This document shows, in pieces, positions 60,201-64,000 of a stretch of DNA of 64,000 nucleotides (positions are counted from its first letter, which is position 1; each line of letters begins with the position of its first letter). Under the pieces are notes generated by a model that worked only from the letters and a program-made list of their open reading frames with translations, ran no database searches and was not told where the DNA came from. The DNA comes from an uncultured Latescibacterota bacterium (GTDB lineage Bacteria > Latescibacterota > UBA2968): positions 1,907,339-1,971,338 of the forward strand of contig OX638329.1 in the NCBI GenBank assembly GCA_951812755.1, read 5' to 3'. A program made the translations under genes and the position numbers.

Positions 60201-63026
60201 CTGATGTTGCGTCCCGCACGGGAAAACGAAGCACTCGAACCGCACGTTTTTGACCTTGAACCCTATCTGACGGCTCTTCCCATGCTGTTCCGAAATATGA
60301 GCGGCGTCTTGCAACAGGCGCCTGTCCATGCACGTTATCACCTCCAAACCCACTGTACCGCGTGCCCCAATTTTGAGGCGTGTTATCGGGGGGCACTCCA
60401 GGTAGAGGATATTCACCTTTTGCCGCATCTGAGCGCGGGGGCGCTGCAAAAGTTTCGCCAGCGCGCTCTCAAAACCATGGCATCTGCCCATGCGTGGTTT
60501 GAATCTGCGTCCGCTTCAGAGGGCGATCTTTTCAGCCCATACCAGAAAATACATCTTTCGGGTCAACTTGCCGCGCTGCAAGCAAATAAAATCAGCCTGA
60601 AGGAAGAACAGACTCGGTCTTATCCGGGCAATCTATCCACAGCCTTTTTCATACACATCGCCGAAGATCCGCTTTCGGGACACCCATGTGCGATAGGTTG
60701 GCGTGCGATGCAGGGGGCAACGGTAGTCGAGAGCCATATCTTCGAGGTCGCATCGGAGCGCGAGTTATCAGAAGTGTTGCAGGATTTCACGGCGCGTTTT
60801 TTATCGCTCTGGCATCAGAGTATTACAGGTGGACGCGGGCCACATATTTTTCATTTTGGAACGCGCTGCTGGCAGGCTTTTGAGGACTGGTGTATGGGAT
60901 CAGAAGACCTGTCTTTTTTGTTTTCGCCCCATCGCAACCACCGCACAGATTTGCAAAAGCTGATCGCATCGCACTTCAACTTTCCCATGCCGGGAAATTC
61001 GACGCTTTTCGCGCTCAACCGCCTGTTGGGTCTCAATGCCGAATTTCCCGAACCGCAAAGTCTGTTTCATTTTGATGAGGACGAGGGGATACAAAAAAAA
61101 GAAATAGCCGAGTATCTCAACACCGTATTGCACTTGCAAATATCGCTGTGGGAATGGGCGTCATCGCACTTGACGAGCGAGTGGGAACAAAGCGAATGGG
61201 ACATGGATGAGATGCAGAGCCAGCAAACAGCGTATCTCAATTTTTTGGCAGAGGAGCGACGGCTTCGGGAAGAAGATGTGCTCGCCATGCAAGCCCTGCC
61301 CTTGTCTGAGCGCGTTGAACGCTTTCGCGCGATTGGTCCCATTCGTTTTCGCAAAATCACGCTGGACGACGAAGGCCGCTTTCTCTACGAATTTCAAACA
61401 GAAATGGGCCTCTCAAAATTCCGCGCAGGCGATTTTCTCAAACTCGCGCCCGCTGGCCTGTCCGATGTGCAAAACGGTTTGCCTGTCATCCTCACAGCTC
61501 ACAGCGCGGAGCACTTGTGCGTGCAGTCTCGGCAGGGGCGATTGGCCTTAAACCCGAGACTTTTGTATTCTCTGGAAGAGGACTTGACCGATTGGAATGG
61601 TCCTCGCCTGATTCACGCGGTTCAAACCGTTTTTTCCAAAGATCGCGTCCATCCGCTATCGCAACTCTTGTCCGGCACCTGGCGTGCGGCGCGAGAACCC
61701 GATGCGCTGAGATGGGTGCAAAATTGGATGCGCGAATTTGGCGCGATCGCAGGACTCAATGAGAGGCAACAACAGGCTCTGTCATTGCCTTTTACACATC
61801 GCTTGAGCCTGATTGAAGGGCCGCCGGGAACGGGTAAAACACACTTGTTGGGTTGGATATTAATTGCGTTGATCCTGCAAGCGCAAGCAGAAGGCAGGCC
61901 GTTGCGGATTGCGGTGAGCGCGTTGACGCATCAGGCCATTGACCAGGTGCTCAAAAAAGTGGTCGCGCTCGTGGAACAACACAGCTTGCAGGGCTTTCCC
62001 GCCCAATGCTTCAAATTGGGACGATGGGATTTGACAGAGCGCGGGATAGAACAATTAGAGGATGTGGAAACACTCGCAGAATCTCCTTATGCAATTGTCG
62101 GTGCCACGGGATTTGGCCTCTATCAGCTTTTTGAAGGTCGCAAGGGGACGTTCCCGCAGGTATTTGATTGGGTTGTATTTGATGAGGCATCGCAGATGCT
62201 CATTCCCCAAGCGTTGTTGAGCCTGCTCTATGGCAAGGGAAATTTCCTGTTTGCCGGAGACACCAAACAATTGCCGCCCATTGTCCTGTCAGATGGCAAA
62301 GAGGAGGAGATGGGCACACACCATTCCGCACTGTCCTATCTGCTCGGTCAATACGACCCCGCCCACCGCATCCGCCTGGATCGCACGTATCGCATGAACG
62401 AAGACCTGTGTGCTTTTCCCAGTTACATGTGGTATGATGGCGACCTCCGCGCCCACGCTGGCAATGCACACAACCGACTCGCGCTGCAACACACCGACCA
62501 CCGCGATCTTTTAGACCGCGTTCTCGATCCGACAAAACCCGTTGTTCTCCTCATTGTCGATCACCAGGACCGTCACCAGAAATCCGATGAGGAAATCGAG
62601 ATGACAACCCAACTCGCCCATCGTTTGATTGCCGAACACAGTTTGGATGCCGATCAAATCGCGCTGATTTCGCCCCACCGCGCACAAAACAACGCCACCG
62701 CCGACCGCCTCGCAAAGCGACTTGGAGATGCCAACGCCAAACTGCCCTTAATCGATACGGTAGAACGCGTGCAAGGCGCGGAACGCGATGTCATTCTATA
62801 TGCCTTTACCGCATCCGATCCCGATTATGTCACCAGCCCATTTTTGAACAATCCCAATCGCTTTAACGTGGCTATCACACGCGCCCGGCAAAAGCTGATT
62901 GTGGTGGGTAGCCAGGCGTTTTTCTTCGCCATTCCACAATCAGAGGACGCATTAAAAGCCAACCGCTGTTTCAAGGCGTTTTACGAGTTTTGTAGGGAAC
63001 GAGAGAGTTTGTTTTTTTGGAAGTAG
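57279..63026 (+). CDS. Giant dual helicase-nuclease, SF2 plus Cas4-like plus SF1
   Basis: This 1,915-residue chain starts with an SF2 helicase (1-380): Walker A A-T-G-S-G-K-T near 47-53, D-E-A-H at 151-154, S-A-T at 186-188 and Q-R-I-G-R-S-N-R-R at 332-340. After a long accessory region comes a Cas4/AddB-like nuclease: Cys802, Asp911, D934-I-K936, Q948-x3-Y952, and C1026-x2-C1029-x5-C1035 for an iron-sulfur cluster. A segment near 1120-1200 may be RNase H-like. The end is a UPF1/Dna2-type SF1 helicase: G-P-P-G-T-G-K-T at 1514-1521, D-E-A-S near 1635, and V-Q-G-A-E-R-D-V and N-V-A-I-T-R-A-R. A repeat-derived stretch lies near 745-766. It probably unwinds and cuts invading DNA together with the two ATPases (inference). 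Confidence 0.9.
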   Translation: MSESISPLLQLPNTYRAFYGSFPHLYPFQKQAIEPLLQGKDLILQSATGSGKTEAVLAPCIERVIQSGRRQTALYVVPTRALAVDLERRLTPVLKDRLGLQIGIRTGDFKRAGGALPDLLLTTPESFDVLMGSPNADLKQFVQRIRTVIIDEAHPFIHQYRGRQLSYLLTRLQRRIAHPVQKIALSATLSDVEEVARFFGFRTDTVFLTESVQRDIVPHLIHLKNDEVELVALLNDLYETYEYRKILLFANSRGCCDRLFSLLSRQGAFQGVTDLHYSNLNASTRRAVEYRFRRREHALCIATSTLELGIDIGDVDSVLLYEPPDATSAFLQRIGRSNRREGRTHFWGICRGADAQAQLLRFLGMLNMARRGHIETPQPKTLPSILVQQMLSCLYEKKTITQSALCDLFPDQRDMIAPLFEVMARQQWLQRDRVDGLFKGGRRYRDCFLERRIWSNFPDTEEDYVLEFAGEAIADLPKFIVRQLELGDRVQLTGKRLRVLNIETGERKRVIAQPTDQIETKELFWLGAGFRVSYEVAQSVRDVLQTDVQQSASGLFSRTRKLFNDAAKRLKRVVVLHNGIEVERSLNNLYRYRTYLGSVGNLVLQWIIERDYGDLKDFMVTSDSIGIDCSHWINFQTLHLPQDREAFVHWVEEHLESLYSLFQLNAFCEALPRALLVEEVADFLFDPRIASTFRHYLKRPSEVASGDSALLAENVYESESQLVFLDTKIQTDLLAWEKQRWQIGTIHEGTQRGTKKGDTIHEETRIGEVYNAAKQEADAKIAYRPRSLTGTMVGAYFLHHQCERWLALNFVPAEQTRWRDSDTDLNALRMERGNLHEKQVLNRIREIDVLREVAAFDQTGRRLSLKSRFETTFALLKDMDTTPDQSTFLFQAVLIQSSVLGQKDHWVSQVDGVGIPDLIRISKKESGVVLQVGDIKDSPMPYETQKWQVAFYAHLLASAIAQHELPMRVASSGFLMLRPARENEALEPHVFDLEPYLTALPMLFRNMSGVLQQAPVHARYHLQTHCTACPNFEACYRGALQVEDIHLLPHLSAGALQKFRQRALKTMASAHAWFESASASEGDLFSPYQKIHLSGQLAALQANKISLKEEQTRSYPGNLSTAFFIHIAEDPLSGHPCAIGWRAMQGATVVESHIFEVASERELSEVLQDFTARFLSLWHQSITGGRGPHIFHFGTRCWQAFEDWCMGSEDLSFLFSPHRNHRTDLQKLIASHFNFPMPGNSTLFALNRLLGLNAEFPEPQSLFHFDEDEGIQKKEIAEYLNTVLHLQISLWEWASSHLTSEWEQSEWDMDEMQSQQTAYLNFLAEERRLREEDVLAMQALPLSERVERFRAIGPIRFRKITLDDEGRFLYEFQTEMGLSKFRAGDFLKLAPAGLSDVQNGLPVILTAHSAEHLCVQSRQGRLALNPRLLYSLEEDLTDWNGPRLIHAVQTVFSKDRVHPLSQLLSGTWRAAREPDALRWVQNWMREFGAIAGLNERQQQALSLPFTHRLSLIEGPPGTGKTHLLGWILIALILQAQAEGRPLRIAVSALTHQAIDQVLKKVVALVEQHSLQGFPAQCFKLGRWDLTERGIEQLEDVETLAESPYAIVGATGFGLYQLFEGRKGTFPQVFDWVVFDEASQMLIPQALLSLLYGKGNFLFAGDTKQLPPIVLSDGKEEEMGTHHSALSYLLGQYDPAHRIRLDRTYRMNEDLCAFPSYMWYDGDLRAHAGNAHNRLALQHTDHRDLLDRVLDPTKPVVLLIVDHQDRHQKSDEEIEMTTQLAHRLIAEHSLDADQIALISPHRAQNNATADRLAKRLGDANAKLPLIDTVERVQGAERDVILYAFTASDPDYVTSPFLNNPNRFNVAITRARQKLIVVGSQAFFFAIPQSEDALKANRCFKAFYEFCRERESLFFWK
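59512..59575 (+). repeat. STRR-like repeat inserted in frame in the helicase gene
   Basis: Two copies of GATCCACGAAG(G/A)GACAC start at 59513 and 59555, separated by CAGAGGGGCACGAAG-type units. They encode I-H-E-G-T-Q-R-G-T-K-K-G and I-H-E-E-T-R-I-G. The low-complexity, repeat-phrase style is that of the intergenic elements of this window and unlike the flanking coding sequence. The reading frame is kept. Confidence 0.6.
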
Positions 63027-63115
63027 TCAGTAGTCAGTCCGCCCAGCCCCCAGTCTCAAGTCTCCAGCCCCATCTTTGCCTTTCTTTGTGTCTTTGTGTC
63101 TTTGTGTCTTTGTGT
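63023..63115 (-). repeat. Composite STRR-like repeat after the helicase gene
   Basis: Read on the minus strand: four CACAAAGA octamers, a GGGGCTGGAGACT block, GGGGGCTGG and then GACTGACTACTGACTACT. The G-rich and heptamer blocks match those at 52,470-52,527 in reverse. It begins at the helicase stop codon. Confidence 0.7.
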
Positions 63116-63253
63116 GAGATCCTCGCACCCTGCACTTTCCTCTGCACATTTTGTTCTCTCCGAACTACCCATTGTGAACACATCGTTCAACCCATATCTG
63201 TTCCGATATTGTGTATTTGTTTCTATAACAACAAGTTACGCTCCGTGTCGTTC

Positions 63254-63268
63254 TGGCATAGTCCTTGC
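63254..63268 (+). promoter_or_regulatory. Sigma-54-type promoter of the comM-like gene
   Basis: TGGCATAGTCCTTGC has GG and GC exactly ten bases apart and is nearly the same as the pspA promoter of this window (TGGCATAGACTTTGC). Transcription would start near 63280, about 40 bases before the ATG. Confidence 0.65.
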
Positions 63269-63318
63269 CTGTTAGTAGTGCTTCTTTCTGTTGGTTCCTT
63301 TCAGGCAAGGAGGTTTTG

Positions 63319-64000
63319 ATGACTGCGCGTGTGTTGAGTTGTGCAACACTGGGTATTGATGCGTATATCGTGCATATTGAGGCGGATATTTCGCGTCGGC
63401 TTCCCGCATTTTCAGTGGTGGGTTTGCCCGATAGTGCTGTGAAGGAAAGCCGGGATCGGGTGATGGCTGCGATTAAAAATGCCGGGCGAACATTTCCAAA
63501 TAATCGGGTTACGGTGAATTTGGCACCGGCAGATATCCGAAAAGAAGGCTCGGCATTTGATTTGCCGATTGCCATAGGCATTATTGCCGCGATGAGCGGT
63601 TCAATTTCACCCGAGAAGCTGTCGCAATATCTCATTCTGGGCGAGTTGGCATTAGATGGTACAGTGCGTCCCGTGCGCGGTGCGCTGCCAATGGCTGTGG
63701 AAGCCAAAAAGGCGGGCTTAAAAGGGTTGCTCGTTCCTGTGGAGAATGCGCGAGAGGCGGCGATTACAGGAGGGTTAGATGTTTTGCCAGTGCGCGATTT
63801 GGGTGAGGCACTGGATTTTTTGGAAGGGTACTGCGATATCATACCCTTTGAAATCAATAGCAAGGCGATTTTTCGACAGGCTCGGATGCATCGGGTGGAT
63901 TTTAAGGATGTGCGCGGGCAAGAGCATGCAAAACGGGCGTTGGAGGTGGCAGCGGCAGGCGCGCATAACGCGATTCTCATGGGACCACCAGGATCGGGAA
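63319..64000 (+). CDS. comM: YifB/ComM family Mg-chelatase-like ATPase, cut by the window end
   Basis: The first 227 residues of a ComM/YifB protein. The N-terminal Lon-protease-like domain (about 1-175) shows [16 protein letters not shown] and [11 protein letters not shown]. The AAA+ domain begins with [13 protein letters not shown] and reaches Walker A (G-P-P-G-S-G) at the window edge. ComM is a hexameric helicase that promotes branch migration during integration of foreign DNA in natural transformation. AAGGAGG precedes the ATG. Lying after the helicase-nuclease operon it may share a DNA-uptake or DNA-defence context, but it has its own promoter. Confidence 0.94.
   Translation, partial: MTARVLSCATLGIDAYIVHIEADISRRLPAFSVVGLPDSAVKESRDRVMAAIKNAGRTFPNNRVTVNLAPADIRKEGSAFDLPIAIGIIAAMSGSISPEKLSQYLILGELALDGTVRPVRGALPMAVEAKKAGLKGLLVPVENAREAAITGGLDVLPVRDLGEALDFLEGYCDIIPFEINSKAIFRQARMHRVDFKDVRGQEHAKRALEVAAAGAHNAILMGPPGSG

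Overview
The window reads as an ordinary bacterial chromosome segment from an uncultured Gram-negative-type lineage. It has Omp85-type barrels, ExbB/ExbD/TonB, flotillin and PspA envelope-stress genes, an actinobacterial/archaeal-type inositol-phosphate synthase, formylglycine sulfatases, Gfo/Idh/MocA and enolase-superfamily enzymes, secreted caspase-fold proteins, and dockerin-like 'D-F-L-x-F' modules joined to beta-propellers. This mix is what I would expect from the Latescibacterota/Poribacteria side of the FCB assemblage. That placement is inference from gene content, not a computed phylogeny. I saw no rRNA, tRNA, CRISPR array or transposase.

Layout. 1-3,300: DJ-1/PfpI protein, an antitoxin whose PIN toxin partner survives only as a 3' fragment, HIT protein, inositol-3-phosphate synthase and a divergent LysR regulator. 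4,183-14,961 (minus strand): a tightly packed run that starts at a sigma-54-like promoter with pspA. It continues through a membrane winged-helix-like protein, four small membrane proteins, an ECF sigma factor, an NfeD-like protein, flotillin, a TPR histidine kinase, a sigma-54-dependent response regulator, a membrane PP2C phosphatase and thiI. 15,295-23,759: LysM amidase, copper ATPase, M29 aminopeptidase, a eukaryote-type HisA, ThiL, a GGQ release-factor-like protein and ribosomal protein S1. 23,958-31,738: ECF sigma, anti-sigma, caspase, DUF4252-Omp85 fusion, a second caspase and a dockerin/PD40 protein, followed by a broken gene. 32,161-43,976: housekeeping and catabolic genes including a GCS2 ligase, M20 amidohydrolase, TrmH, YVTN protein, glutamine amidotransferase, oxidoreductase, a coiled-coil repeat protein, SGNH hydrolase, sulfatase and guaB. 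44,049-44,245: a promoter, 33-codon ORF and terminator cassette in the guaB leader. 44,645-49,369: TPR-ExbB-ExbD-ExbD-TonB and a second TPR protein. 49,447-53,781: MFS, endonuclease III, enolase-superfamily enzyme, sulfatase.

The most exciting locus is 53,812-63,026. A consensus sigma-70 promoter with a dyad in its spacer drives four tightly spaced genes: an unrecognised helical protein, two P-loop ATPases (the first resembling the BREX BrxC/BrxD ATP-binding family), and a 1,915-residue chain joining an SF2 DEAD/H helicase, a Cas4-like iron-sulfur nuclease, a possible RNase H-like segment and an SF1 UPF1/Dna2-like helicase. It resembles parts of BREX type 2 and Shango but lacks their methylase, PglZ or TerB genes. 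I infer a candidate new anti-phage or DNA-processing system. It is followed by a comM-like gene with its own sigma-54-like promoter.

The intergenic DNA carries short tandemly repeated 'phrases' (STRR-like) in several copies. One such phrase appears to be inserted in frame inside the giant helicase gene.
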